Positions 36,801 through 51,800 of a stretch of DNA of 64,000 bases are shown one piece after another (position 1 is the first letter of the stretch; the number at the start of each line of letters is the position of its first letter). The DNA comes from Escarpia spicata (lineage: Eukaryota > Annelida > Polychaeta > Sabellida > Siboglinidae), in assembly GCA_963995525.1 (NCBI GenBank), contig OZ023214.1:42141498-42205497 (forward strand), written 5' to 3'. The notes beneath the pieces were generated by a model, which saw nothing but the letters and a program-made list of their open reading frames with translations, did no database searches and was not told where the DNA came from. The position numbers and the translations under genes are program-made.

Positions 36801-39800
36801 AAATTAGTTTCTCCTTTTCGTTCAACAGTGATCTTTCTGTAGTCCTCCTGCAAGAAAACACTAATACGTTAGGACACTGTTCCACACCTTTCTACTCCCT
36901 CGTGTACAGACAGAGAATCTACGCGGCTGTTCCTGTGCTACTCCTGTCATGATGTTCTTTGGCACTAAGCCTTTTATGTTTTAGTTCTCAATGTTTACAC
37001 AAACGACAATAATTCAAAACAATCTTTGTTTAATAAAGTATTTTTATTATTATCAATATCATCTTAATTTTTAGTATAAAGTACCTTGAGTAGTTTTGAA
37101 CTAGATACCCGTAAGCATACAGCTGTTTTATTTACAGTGGAACCTCATTATTAAGGTCACCCTCGGGACTGGGTAAAAGTGACCTGAGAGGCAAGGTGAC
37201 CATTTTAGCAAGGTTATCTTTCCTATTCTTTACTGTTACAGAAATAATCTTAGACTTTCACAGGGTGACCTCAATTGCAAGGTGGTTGTATTACAGAGGT
37301 GACCTTAATGCAAAGTGTCACTGTATTTAGTGTAGTCTTGGTCAGATTTCAATTGAAATCACTGGACCGTGACTAGACTCACCAGGAGAATGGGGCAGAT
37401 AGCCTTGGTGGGGTGAGTCATGTAGATAGGACCGTCAAAGCCAACCATCTCAGACATGTACGGCAGGGCGCCACAGTGGTCCAGGTGGAAGTGACTGAGT
37501 GACAGGGAGAAACAAACAAACATGTCACCCTTGAGGCATCATCACAAGCCAGGGGTGGTAGTTGACTGTACTACCCCTGGCAGACATCATCACAAGCCAG
37601 GGGTGGTAGTTGACTGTACTACTCCTGGCAGACATCATCACAAGCCAAGGGTGGTAGTTGCCTGCACTACCCCTGGCAGACATCATCACAAGCCAGGGGT
37701 GGTAGTTGACTGTACTACCCCTGGCAGATATCATCACAAGCCAGGGGTGGTAGTTGACTGTACTACTCCTGGCAGACACCATCACACGCCAGGGGTGGTA
37801 GTTGACTGTACTACCCCTGGCAGACATCATCACAAGCCAGGGATGGTAGTTGACTGTACTACCCCTGGCAGACATCATCACAAGCCAGGGTGGTAGTTGA
37901 CTGTACTACTCCTGGCAGACATCATCACAAGCCAGGGGTGGTAGTTGACTGTACTACCCCTGGCAGACATCATCACAAGCCAGGGGTGGTAGTTGACTGT
38001 ACTACCCCTGGCAGACATCATCACAAGCCAGGGGTGGTAGTTGACTGTACTACCCCTGGCAGACATCATCACAAGCCAGGGTGGTAGTTGACTGTACTAC
38101 TCCTGGCAGACATCATCACTAGCCAGGGGTGATAGTTGACTGTACTACCCCTGGCAGACATCATCACAAGCCAGGGTGGTAGTTGACTGTACTACTCCTG
38201 GTAGACATCATCACAAGCCAGGAGTGGTAGTTGACTGTACTACCCCTGGCAGACATCATCACAAGCCAGGGGTGGTGGTTGACTGTACTACTCCTGGCAG
38301 ACATCATCACAAGCCAGGGGTGGTAGTTGACTACTACTCCTGGCAGACATCATCACAAGCCAGGGGTGGTAGTTGACTGTACTACTCCTGGCAGACATCA
38401 TCACAAGTCAGGGGTGGTAGTTGACTGTACTACTCCTGGCAGACATCATCACAAGCCAGGGGTGGTAGTTGACTGTACTACTCCTGGCAGACATCATCAC
38501 AAGCCAGGGGTGATAGTTGACTGTACTACCCCTGGCAGACATCATCACAAGCCAGGGTGGTAGTTGACTGTACTACTCCTGGTAGACATCATCACAAGCC
38601 AGGAGTGGTAGTTGACTGTACTACCCCTGGCAGACATCATCACAAGCCAGGGGTGGTGGTTGACTGTACTACTCCTGGCAGACATCATCACAAGCCAGGG
38701 GTGGTAGTTGACTACTACTCCTGGCAGACATCATCACAAGCCAGGGTGGTAGTTGACTGTACTACTCCTGGCAGACATCATCACAAGCCAGGGGTGGTGG
38801 TTGACTGTACTACTCCTGGCAGACATCATCACAAGCCAGGGGTGGTAGTTGACTGTACTACTCCTGGCAGACATCATCACAAGCCAGGGGTGGTGGTTGA
38901 CTGTACTACTCCTGGCAGACATCATCACAAGCCAGGGGTGGTAGTTGACTACTACTCCTGGCAGACATCATCACAAGCCAGAGTGGTAGTTGACTGTACT
39001 ACTCCTGGCAGACATCATCACAAGCCAGGGGTGGTAGTTGACTGTACTACTCCTGGCAGACATCATCACAAGCCAGGGGTGGTAGTTGACTGTACTACTC
39101 CTGGCAGACATCATCACAAGCCAGGGTGGTAGTTGACTGTACTACTCCTGGCAGACATCATCACAAGTCAGGGGTGGTAGTTGACTGTACTACTCCTGGC
39201 AGACATTATCACAAGCCAGGGGTGGTAGTTGACTACACTACCACTGGCAGACATCATCACAAGCCAGGGGTGGTAGTTGACTGTACTACTCCTGGCAGAC
39301 ATCCTATGCAATGTACGGAAGTTCTGTGAATCAGCTGTACTTTGTCCTAGTTCGGCCTATTGTGTGCATCTTTGCGGGTTGTGATTTTGACCACGGGGCA
39401 TGGGAGGCATTCAAACACACATGTTCCATATCAATGGACAACTCTAGAAAATTCCAATAGTTATCAGTCAGACCATTCCGTGGTATACTATTTAATTACT
39501 CCTACTTCCAAAACATTACATATAACATTAGCTTAAACCCAAATGCCAAAACTAAAATGGCAACAAGATGATGGGATAACGGGCTCAAGCAGACTTCCAC
39601 ACTTTGACAAGGAGATTTGCCGGGGGTATCGATACTGATGTAATCAGTACCAAGGATGCATCAAGGTATAACTAAAATGGGTGGAAAGTTGCACTGAAAA
39701 CAATACACAAAGTCAATGCATAAAACAAAGTTCTCTGTTTGATATATACAAAATCAGAAGTAGATTCCTAACTTTCAAACGCACCAAGTAGTGTCTACTT

Positions 39801-42800
39801 TCTGGATAACAATGATATTCAAGACCTTCATTTTTCTTCAGAAAACTTAATTTTCACTATTTTATTTTAATCTAAAATAAGCAACAAATATATGGCACCC
39901 AAGCCACCACATTGTATGTAGTTTGGATGTAATGAATGAATAAAATGTGTTTCAGATTATCGAACTCAGATTTACTTACGTAATGATCACGCAGTCCAAA
40001 TGGTCTGTCAGTTTCCCATTCCGAGTAATGTAAGAGAAATCAGGGAATCTTCGCTGCAACAAAGACATTTCTGCTTCAATCCATTTTGAGTTGCCATACA
40101 TTCAAATCATGCACTTTATCTCTGAAAACTCTGACTACCGGTAATCACAGAGACACTGACAACCACCATGTTTATATCTGGTTACCATTGTAGACTATAC
40201 CTTGTTTTAGAAACCTATTTTTTTAATTTCAGATATTTAATCTATTTAAAGCAACTGCTTTAACATTTTTAGCATCTTCCTTGTATGTGCAGTGAAAAGA
40301 TGAGTTAACACAATCAAGAAGTAGTCTAGTGTTTAGTCCACAAGCCATTCACCTCATCATTGTAGCCCATGTGCATTCCACAGTCCATCATGATGTTCTT
40401 GCCGCCAATGCTGATCAACACACAGCTTCGGCCGACATCTCAAACACATATACAGCACTCCGACATAACATTTCCGAATCAGACAAAACTTGCAAATTAT
40501 ACATAAACTTACAGTAACAGTTAAGCTACATAGCCTGGTCTTATTACTGTCAAACATTTTAATATGTAAAAGCTATAGTCGATGTTAGACCAAATATCGA
40601 CCAATTGAGTTGAACGCACCTTGGTCCTACATGTAATGATCTAATAGTACCAATACTAGTATCACCCATTTTACATATATATACTGTCTATTAGTTAAAC
40701 CTTTTTATAGATAATCCTATATTATACTCCATGTGTCTGACACTTCACTGTTGTACTAGTTTTAAGCTGGTGCTGCATATATCCGTCTCATTATTATTTG
40801 ACCTAAGACCACGCCTTCTAAAGCAGCGAATTGCTATGTAAACAAACTGTTGCGTTGCTATGTAAACAAACTGTTGAGTTGCTATGGAAACAAACTTTGT
40901 TAGTATCTAGCTTACACAGCACAACATGATTTTACAATAAAAGCAAATGGGAAAACTCCCTCTATAGCAGCCTCCTTCAGCCGTCCAGTGCCCCAGCTCA
41001 CCTTGGCCTGCTCCTGTAACACAAAGTAACACGTTATATTCTTTGACAAGGGATACAGGTGAATTCGACCCATAATTCAATCATTAATACAATAAGCAGA
41101 TGAAAAAATATGCTAAATCTAAATAACTGATAACGGACTATTGTTTGTTGTAAACACAATGAACTAAGCCACCGGTGAATGGTCTTTGATCTGTGTTTTT
41201 CACAAGATTGCATGCATGTTCAGTTATTCACAGTTACCCTGAGGGCAAGAAACAAAGCATTACACATCAGCGGTATGTAACTACACAGGCTTCTCTTTTA
41301 TGACGAGTACATGAATAACTGGCACTCAGAGTAGATGGTTAATGAGCAGATCTTTAGTCTTGCTTTTGATCTAGGGAAGTTTAAAACGACTCGTACAGTA
41401 AGATTCATTGACCTCACTAATCACCCTTTAGTGAACATGAAGGTGTTTTAAGATGTTGTTTCATGTCACGTAAATATCACTGTAATTGGCAGTAGTATGT
41501 ATTATGGCCTTTGACATTATTTCTGTTCAAGATACACAGGTTTTATTACACTATCATATTTATTGTAGTATGTAATATAATGATTATACAATATACCATG
41601 TATATAATATAGATTCGTTGTACTTGTGTGTGTGCAATCAAAACTTTTTTGTATTCCATCGTACTCAATAATGTTGCTCAAAATATAAAGTAATCGTTAT
41701 CATACTTTATTATATTCCTAATCCTTATTATAAGTGTCTGGTGTATATTACCCCTTGTGGATGTCCCAACTACAATCCTTTCTCGAAAATCTAAGTTGTT
41801 CGCATATATTCCAATTGTTTGCACAATCTCCTAACATTAACTTATTACTGAAAGTGCGAAACGATTAGTCAGCTGATAAATTCTTAGCTTCAGATGTATC
41901 TATTCAGGGAAACAATGACAGAATGGCAAGCCAGTTACCTCATTGTATCCTTTCACATATTAATATCTCCTTTGTGCAGATGACAAACAACTGAATTCGC
42001 TTCAGAAGGATATGCTTGATGAAACAATGACGGAGCAGCAAGCCCGTAAAACAAGTGCACCCCTTCACACACCAAAACACACACAAAGGGTGGTTTGAAA
42101 TCTACGTATGCTCCATGTCACCAGTTGAGATGACATTCTGATCAGAACTTGCATACACTGCACATGTAATAATCCAATTTCGAAGTCCTTGTTTAAATTC
42201 TCTCTTCGAATTTAAAAATGCATTTGCAAGATGAGCAGCTGCTATGATGTGAATGAACAACTTATTTGATAATAGTTGCTACCATATTATGTCACTTGGG
42301 CATTTGTTTGATAAATTATCCTATTGCAAAATTACTGGTTGCCATGTCCATTCGCGGAATACTAAATGTATGGCATGCGGATAAATTGTTCATCTTTTGC
42401 ACCGTTTTATCTTAAAATTGCATATTATGTGAACAAGGATATATGTTGTTTTTGAAAGATGTCACTAAGTGGGTAGACAAGGGATCACCAGTAGATATCA
42501 TCTACTTAGATTTTCAGAAAGCTTTCAACAAAGTGCCACATCAAAGATTACTGTTTAAACTAAAGGCTCATGACATAGGAAATGGTATAGATAACTGGAT
42601 AGAAAAATGGCTGATTGACAGGTAGTAGTTTTGAGTGGGGTACCACAGGGATCAGTACTGGGACCTATATTATTCTTAAGATATATCAATATATAGGTAT
42701 CTATATATGGGTGATAATATAACAAGCAAGGTGTTGAAATTTTTGGATGATACAAAAATGTTTAGAAGGATTAAAGGTGCTCAATCACTTCATTTGCCCA

Positions 42801-45800
42801 TCGCCAATCTGGTTCTTTTATGTCCAGATGTGTAATGTGTGAATAGTTTAACTAATGCGCAGTTGGTTTAATTTTTAAAAATGCGTACTTGTTTTTAATC
42901 GTCAAAAAAAAAGATTTGTCGTTACAGCGGGTATCGCTGGCGAAAGCCAATTGCGCTGTCTGCCTACTGCGCCACTTCGGTCACGTGCTTTACGCGAGAT
43001 CGGCATCCCAGACATTCAAAAACAATAACAACACACACGTGCTTTAGCGTATCAAGATGAAGATTATAATTCCAAAGTGGTTGTACGAAGGTACGTATTA
43101 CACTATCGCAGTTAGCAACAAGAACGCGTAGCCGTGTATTAATTCAACGAGAATTGCAACTTGCGAACGTCTACACTCGACTCGAGCCTGTCGAGGCTGA
43201 CTTTAAATTCTAACTCAAAAGTCTAAGACTAAGTCTAGACAGTCACCATATCAGCCAGAGAGTGACAACGAGCATAATATTTGGTACCTAATATTTCATA
43301 TGTATTGTATTTGGTTACGCAGCATGTTGTTAATAAGCTGTCATTCCGACAATACATATTGAGAGTAGATGACGTGAGAGTAGATGACGTGAGGGTGCGA
43401 AATGACGAGTAACATTGCTTTGGCAGCAGGCCCCTGTTGTTCGTGCGTAACTTAGTCAGGGAGCATCCGTAATGTTGGTGATCGTAATTATTAAAACATT
43501 TTTTGCGACTCATATTTTTGATGCTGTTACTGCAGAATATTGTTGATTTGCATTGTATTTTATGCAAAATAATTTTGATTTTTATATGACAAGCATGATG
43601 GTGATGATTTTATTCAATATAAAAATGTAAACGTGTAAATACATAAAATATCAATACACCTAGAGTACACTATATATAAGGATTACACAAGAAAATGCAC
43701 GCACTTGTCTCCATTGGGGTCCTTGATGCCTGGCTATAGTGTATGTAATGCATTAACTGGTATCCTGTGATACCTTTCAACTGACATATGCCGGCTATTC
43801 TTATGTATTTACCAATATATGTATATATTCTCACCACAGCAATATATGAATACATAATAATATAACTTGAATTATGATATTGCTTGAGACCACACTGCAA
43901 CCCATGAATGAGAATGAGAGGAGGAGCTAGAGGCGGTCACCCAGGCCAGGCAGACACAGGGATGATACATAATCTGCGGCAGACCCGCATTTGATCAATC
44001 CAGGTAATTTCAAATTTATAACAATCAACCACGTATAAGTTATCAACAAATTTTAATGTGTACATTTAAATATACCACATTTGTTTTCATACACATTTTA
44101 ATAATAACATCTTGGGCATAGAAAACTAGATTGACTTCTGCACTTGTATATTATACCCACAGGTGTATCAACACAGATATATTAATACACCTTTAAACAG
44201 TATTTAGCATATGGCGATGACTCTGAAAGTTTATAAAATAAATTAGTCATTCTTGAAGAAGGTAGACATACATATTATGAACCTTTGAATACTTGACGAG
44301 GAAAATATATTGTTAGCATCACAATAACACCTCATTCTGTCATTTCCAACATTCACCTTGACCATTCAACCTCAGGCTTAAAATGTCAAACATGAATATG
44401 TATAGTAGTTACACATGGCAGACACTGACATGAATTTGTATACTGAAAACAAAACAAAAAATATAAATGCGCTTTACTGATGCTTTAGTGATTAGCAGAA
44501 TTCAAATCAGTCTATAATATTGACTAAGATCAGGCGTCACTGTAATGAAATTGAACACTTTCAAATTCATGTAATGAACACATAGTAAAGAAAAACAGTT
44601 AAAATTGTTCACCGTTTTGAAAAATTGCAAATTCCACTAATGTCTGCATGCTGTATCAAGCCACCCTTCCCCGGAACAACTCTGGTAAACACTGACTGTT
44701 CCTAAGATATCAACATGTATAGATGCAGCTGTAGTAGAACATTTCTTGCTGCCTTTTTTCTTGTGAAATGCTGCTTAGTCAGGTCATACATGAAACATTA
44801 TTATATACAGATTATGACAATGAACAAATCATAATTATTTACTCCCAACACTACTATGATGCCTGTTTTTGTTTACTGAATATATGCTTTTTCTTTACAG
44901 GAGATTGAACTAGTGTGCTTAGTACCACTAGCTCTCCAAGTTAATATGGCATACTGGGCAGTTGTATTTGTCCAGGATCTCGGACAAGACTCTACAGCCA
45001 TGCAACATGCTGCATAATAACAGTTTGTCATATGAATGTCCACTGAGTGATCCCAATTGTGTCGTTAGCTTGACTGACTGAAAACCAATGTTGACTGCAG
45101 GTTGCTCGACATAAGAATGTGGTGACGCTTGACTAGCTCTGCAGTTGGTGATGGAATGGTGGGTGCCAGGGTCTGCAGATATGGCAACAACTGTCGATGC
45201 TGTCAGACAGGTTCAGTGTCGAGCATTCTTCGGTGAACTGCATCGGTTTAGATATTGATGACATCACTGTATGTCTCGCTGTCTTTGATGGTACTGCATA
45301 CCAGCTTCCTGACTTTTTGCTGTACGTCTGCGTCTGCCTATACCGGTGACAAAGTGACAATTAGGATGGCTCTGACATGTATTATATTTTTATATGTGAT
45401 GACACATTTATCAAATGTCAATAATACAAGGTATTTGTATTCAATTCAACTATAACTTTTAGCAGTGTCCATGAAAAAATACATTAATTATCCAGAATTG
45501 TTACAGTGGTAGGGTTTCATTGTCTTTGTGTTGCTGATAGTCAGTGGCAGCCAGCTAAGTTCTTGCAACATACACCAGGCACAAGTTTGTGATGAAGTAA
45601 TAGTATTGAAAGCCTTTTCACATTTTTCAACAACAATCTGTTGATACACTGACAGCAGTTTAAATTCTCTATGTATCACGAGGACTGTTATATGTTTTTC
45701 ATGCCATGTATCATTTTTCTCAATAATTCTTTTTTATCATTGTTTTATATTTTCACAAATAATTTACATTAATTTTGCATGATAATTAAACAACACTTGA

Positions 45801-48800
45801 GTAAGTTTAGTTCTGATATGGTGTAGTATCCAGTCCTCAGGATTACTCAAAGCGCTTTAAACGTTACTCCCTGGCAGACCTGTTAAATCGAAAACACCAT
45901 CTTGACTTATATGGGAAAAATTCAGCCACACTGAAATTAATATGTGAATATTATTCATACAAAAATATCAACCGTCTGTAGCCGGTACTCTTCATACAGC
46001 TGAGTAAACTGGAGCAATGTAGCATGTAGCGATTGTACATGTAATTCTCAGTCACATGGCGATGACCCTGTCTAGTCTAGTCACTATTTTTGGCGAGTTG
46101 TAAACAAACCAAGCATTGCACAAACTACAACAGTTTTGAATTTTATATCCTATTGATGTTTAAAAAAAAAAAAAATCATAATATAGTTATTTTTATTTGA
46201 TATGTACATATTAAATTTGTTCAACTAAACATCTTCCTAATTTTTCTCATTGGTTTACATTTTTTATGGGCATTAAATATTAAAATTTGGTAAATACACA
46301 TAATTGTTTAGTCACTAATTTTATGAGTTGTAAACATACAACTAGCATTTGATATCACATGTACTAGTGTTGTTTTTTTGTAACAAAGAATTGTGATAAA
46401 AGTAACTGTTTGTTCTGTTATATATGTACCTGACATTTTTTCAACCTCTTCCTAATTGTTGTTTCTATTGTTGCTTTGCATTTTATGTGTATGTGTTATA
46501 AAAATTATTACATTATACACATCAAGTGCAATGATTGTACCTGTAGTTGTATTGTGTTTTTCATAATTTTGTAGTCATGATCTCATCAAATAGTTTCAAT
46601 AAAATGTTTTTAATTTACATTGTCTTTACTTTAATTCACATGCATTTCTAACAACAATATGCAATTTAACGAGGACACCCATTACTGCAAAACTATCACA
46701 TACAGGGGTGGATCCAGAAATCGAGCCTGGGGGGCACAAAAACCTCCACTGGCGGCGGAACCAAATGGTGTAGTCTAAATTTTGTCGTTACCAAGCCGCT
46801 ATAACTATAACTTCAGCCACTCGTCGACTGGAGTGGTGATATCGGAAGATGGGAGGGGGGAGTTGCTATTGAAACATTTTTGCCACTGCATAACCACGAT
46901 TACTATGAAAGTACAATCAACAATTGTTTCACGTGTATTTACTTGCACTGTATAATATACAAATTTATGTTTGTAACAGAAATATTCCAAATTAAATAAA
47001 TCGAACATTAAGTTCCAAAATTGAAATGCAAATGAAATGTACAATGTAACTGAAAGTTTCACAAAAGCCCTATCAACCAAAGATGATGTACCCACATAAC
47101 ATTGGTCAGAATAACACATAATTGTTAAAACCAATCACATATGTTTGCATATCTTCCAATTATTATGCTATGATTTATATATATATATATCACGTTTGCA
47201 TAGCAGCATCAATTAATGCTTACGTTTATTCTAACTGTCCTGAGCTGCATCCAGCCTCAGGAAGTAACTGGACACCTGAGCTGCCTTTGCTATGACCACT
47301 GATGCTTGATAGTGTCATATGTGACTGCTGGAGTAGTGTTGAGGTAGTTCACACCTTTGTGTTGAAGCTGTCAAACAAAGTCATGAATTGGATTATGAGT
47401 CAGATAATTTGTGAAAATGAACATGGTTTTACAGCACTAATACCTGTTAATATATATATATTAACAGGTATTAGTGCTAATATATATATATATATTACAG
47501 TATATAATATTACATATGTGTGTGTGTGTGGTATGTAACTTGTAAACTTTTTAATTTCATTAACAGGTAAAAATATGTTGCACGGTCTTGTCCAATGGTC
47601 ATTTGCTCAGCACTCAAGTGTGTAAAGTTCATTTGCCCAGTTGTGAAAAAAATTACAATGATATGAGAGTAGCAAAGTTATTATTGTATATATATATATA
47701 TATATATAGTAAAAGTGTAGTACGTAACAAACAAATGGACAATTTACAAGTGTCAACTTATTAACTAAGTACAGGTAGAACATAGATGGGCTGGAAAGAA
47801 GGTTACCGGAAATAAAGTCACAAAGTAATTTTATTCGAAAAATATATAAATAAAAAGTTTTGCAATTTTTCACTGATAGTTCAACAAAACAAAGCTTGAG
47901 GAATTCAATATTAAACCATGCAAAATACCCACTGCCTTTGTTGTGATCTCAATGTGTCATTCACCTAACACTGCTAATTAATGAGGAGGACATTTGGCTG
48001 GTAGTGGTTGAACTGGCAGTGTCCACAAAGTTCTACTGTTTTCTCAGAGGGTGGATTACCACTGTAAGTCTTTAGAAGAAGATTCCAGCTGTTAGTCATG
48101 TCTCTTATGAGAGCAACAAAGGCATTTTATTATGGATTTCCTGGCTTGATTTAACACACAAAAATGATAATAATGGCCTTTCAACTACTTGCAACTGTGG
48201 TTATTAACTAGAGGTTTCTGACTGGGAAAGTATGTTCCATGAAGCGAAGGCTCTGTGGCTTCAGTGTCATCAACGTGCAAACAATTTGTAAACTGTCCTG
48301 TCAGAAACTTAGCTGTCAACCCTGACTGTTTTTGAATTGAATCACGCAACTATCGCAAAGTAAGATGAAGTTAATTAATTAAATGAAACGGAAAATAAAT
48401 TTAAAACACTTTTCTACAAAATGTATGAATGTAGAAGTATAAATTACAAAATGCATGTTATTGATAAATTGTAGTGTTTTAGATGTGCTTTTTTCTTGAA
48501 AGACCAAACTAAAAACAGAACTTCTATAATTTACATGTACAAAAGGATTTGTATCTTAACAAAACATGGGCTGCAATTCTTTGTATAGTAATGGTAATTC
48601 CCTGCTCTCTCACATAAATCAGTCGCAAGCTATCGATACATGTTATTATGATGGACATTTTCAAGGTATTGAGGGGTGGTGGTTTTCTGAACATAATAAG
48701 CAACATAATATTATATTCATACGAATATATATGCGTGGCTGAGGCTCACTACTCTGAAATTACTAACCTGTCTAGAAGAAGTTTTGCGAACGCAGCGTCT

Positions 48801-51800
48801 GTTCTTAGACTAGTCTTACTCCAGCTGTTTCTTGTGTGACTTGTCAGTTGTCTGTCGTTCCACAAATCCATACTGGTTTTTCCCAAATAAACCGTCTGGC
48901 GTGAATATTGTCATTGTCTGCGTAATTTGGCCCTTTTTCGCTGCGTCGGTGGCATATGTCCGAGGATGTCCCATCGCCGGCTTAAATGCCATAAAATAAG
49001 AACGTGTTGTATAAACACTTGCGAACACTACTATCAACAAAAACGGCTTGATCGAGGCATCAATCTTGAGGGTCAGAGGACAGACTCGCCCAAATTCGCG
49101 AACACGATACTATTATATGAAGTTTCCACTTCCAGGTGCATGTCCATGTTCAAGTAAGTGTTGCTAGTTTCGACTCGTTACCAAATTCTAAATAGTTCGC
49201 AGTTTGTTTATTAATTTCAACAAAACGAAGTAGCACAAGTGCACCAACGAACTAGGATATTATAGGGGATACTTGATAGCTTTGCTTTTTCTGGAAATTA
49301 GTCAGAAAAGCCAGGAGGATAACAATCGAAATGATATTGCAGGTTTAAACGAACACAGAAAAATGTCTCTACTTTTATAAAGCCACCTAGCCAGGAAGTC
49401 GTAGAGCTTTTACTGGACAAGCTAGAGATCTGACCACAAGGCCACCACCTATGGTCAGGAACTACCTAAGTATTTACAAAAAACTAGTCATAATAGAAGA
49501 ACAAGCATTTATTTTACGGTTCCACATGAATCCAATTTTGTTGAAAAAATTACGCGATCGAACCTCCAGTCACCACGACAACATTCGTCAACAAGACAAG
49601 CTGACTGCATCCCAGGAAACTAATCTACATCAGTGAACATACACACACATAAAATTGTGTCCAACTGCAGAAAGTAACATTATATAATACCATAACATAT
49701 GAAGGAAGAGCTGTACAATTTAGCATAACCCTGAATTCGGTTAATTACTTTTCCATCAATCCCCAGTGGCCAAGTTAAGTGCGTTGGCTCAGCACATCAG
49801 GTTTTACTATCAACACGTGTGCGGGAGATCCGAGTTTAAACAAAGCCAGCAAACTTTTTAAAGTGTTTATTTTTTTATTTTTTGGCAAAGTAATATAAAC
49901 CACTTAACATGTATGAAGTTCAGTGAGTAGCTTGACAAAGCCACAAAGTTCCCGAATGCTCACTTCCTCATTGGAGGGGATTTTAACTTCCCCGACTGGG
50001 ATTAGGCTACTATGTCCCTGGATCTTTTCCTGACGAACAGCCCACAACTGATCCCAAGATTCGAAGTGGTCCCGGCACTATCAGACCACAACATCAATAT
50101 TGCAACACACAACATCAGGCAATCTCCATGGAAGATTCCCCTGTACAAGAAAGCCAACTGGGAGAGCATGAAGACGGCATTGAAGGACCTGCAAGCTGAA
50201 CTAGTGAGAGAGAGAGTCAGCCTCACTACTGAGGAATTGTGGAGTAGGTCTAGAGACACCCTCACTAAGGCAGTATCATCCTTCATCCCTCACAAGGAAG
50301 CACACCAAAAGATCAGCAAGCCATGGATCACTCCAGACTTCTTTAAACTGGTGAAGAGCCGCGACTGGATCTACAAGATGATGAAGAAGCAGGGCTCTGA
50401 AGAACTAAGGAAGGAGTCTAGGAGCCTACACAGCCAGATCCAGCGCAAGATATGTCGCTCCTACTGGGAATACATCAATGATGCGATCACAGTTGACCCC
50501 AAGTCAGCAGAAGGCTCCCACTCTCTGAAGCATTTTTGGACCTTCATCAAACACCAGAGATCTTCCAAGGCTAGCATCTCCCCCTTGAAGGTCAGTGGAC
50601 AGCTCATAACAGACCCGATGGCCCAAGCACAAGCTCTGAACAACCACTTCCAGGCCGTCTTCAGTGAAGCGACGGAGTATACTGATGAAGAATTCCAAGC
50701 CAGGTGCCAGATGAGTTATGGTGAACATTCATCCACGCTGACTGACCTTGTCATCTCAGAGGGCATTTGCAAGATTCCCACCAAACTAGATCCCTACAAG
50801 GCCTGTGGCCCGGACCACATCAGTCCACGGGTACTCAGAGAACTGGCAACTGAAGCGGCCCCGATTTTGACTACTATCTTCCAGTCCTCTATCAGCACAG
50901 GCGAAGTCCCATTGGACTGGAGAGAAGCCAACATAATGAGAAACATAATAAGAAAGGCGAGATCCAGCAAACTACCACCCCGTATCCATCACAAGCGGTC
51001 CATGCAAAATCCTGGAACATGTCACTGTCAGCACTCTGATGAATCACCTTAAAAGCAATGGAATCCTCAGGCCAGAACAACACGGCTTCCACAAATTAAG
51101 ATCCTGTGAAACACAACTACTGGACTTCACTGAAGAACTCAGCGAGAACATGGAACAAGGCCACCAAGCCAACATCATAATAATGGACTTTGCGAAAGCC
51201 TTTGACTGGATTAACCACAGTCTCCTACTACATATGATAAGCTACACCACTATGGAGTCCAAGGCAAAGTCAACCGGTGGCTCGGGGCTTTCCTCAGGAA
51301 TTGGCGGCAAGCAGTTGTGGTCAACGATGCTACCTCAGGCTACGTCAGTGTGTGCTCAGGAGTACCACAGGGGTCAGTTGTCGGCCCAGCACTATTCCTG
51401 GCCTATATAAACGACCTCCCAGTGCAACTTACCTCCTTGCTGATGACACCGCTGTCTATCGCCTCTTCTCCACTGACCACGACCAACTACAACTCGACCT
51501 CCACCGCTATCTGTGTACCTAATTATGTGTGATAATTCAAACCTTTGCTAGGGATATCCGAACCTGGCATGTACTTAAACCTTTATAAAGATTGTACATG
51601 TTCAGCATTTTTAATCTACATTAGGCGTATACCTGAATTGTTTTAGATTGATCTGGTGATTATGGTGATTGTAGTAATATATCTGCATATGTATTACTTT
51701 TTTAGTTACGTGTTTATTGCACCTTTAATTGCAACATTTATTTTATAGGTACACTACAAAACTAATGCTGACTTGTGCCATCCATGCAACATTCTTTCAC

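Noticed and set aside
37522..39329. His/Pro-rich repetitive protein of up to 191 aa
   Set aside because: Artefact of a 48-bp minisatellite inside INTS11 intron 4; both strands are open and indels break the frame.
48816..49040. Minus-strand 74-codon frame as an extra small gene
   Set aside because: No recognisable family, no consistent splice partners, located in INTS11 intron 1.
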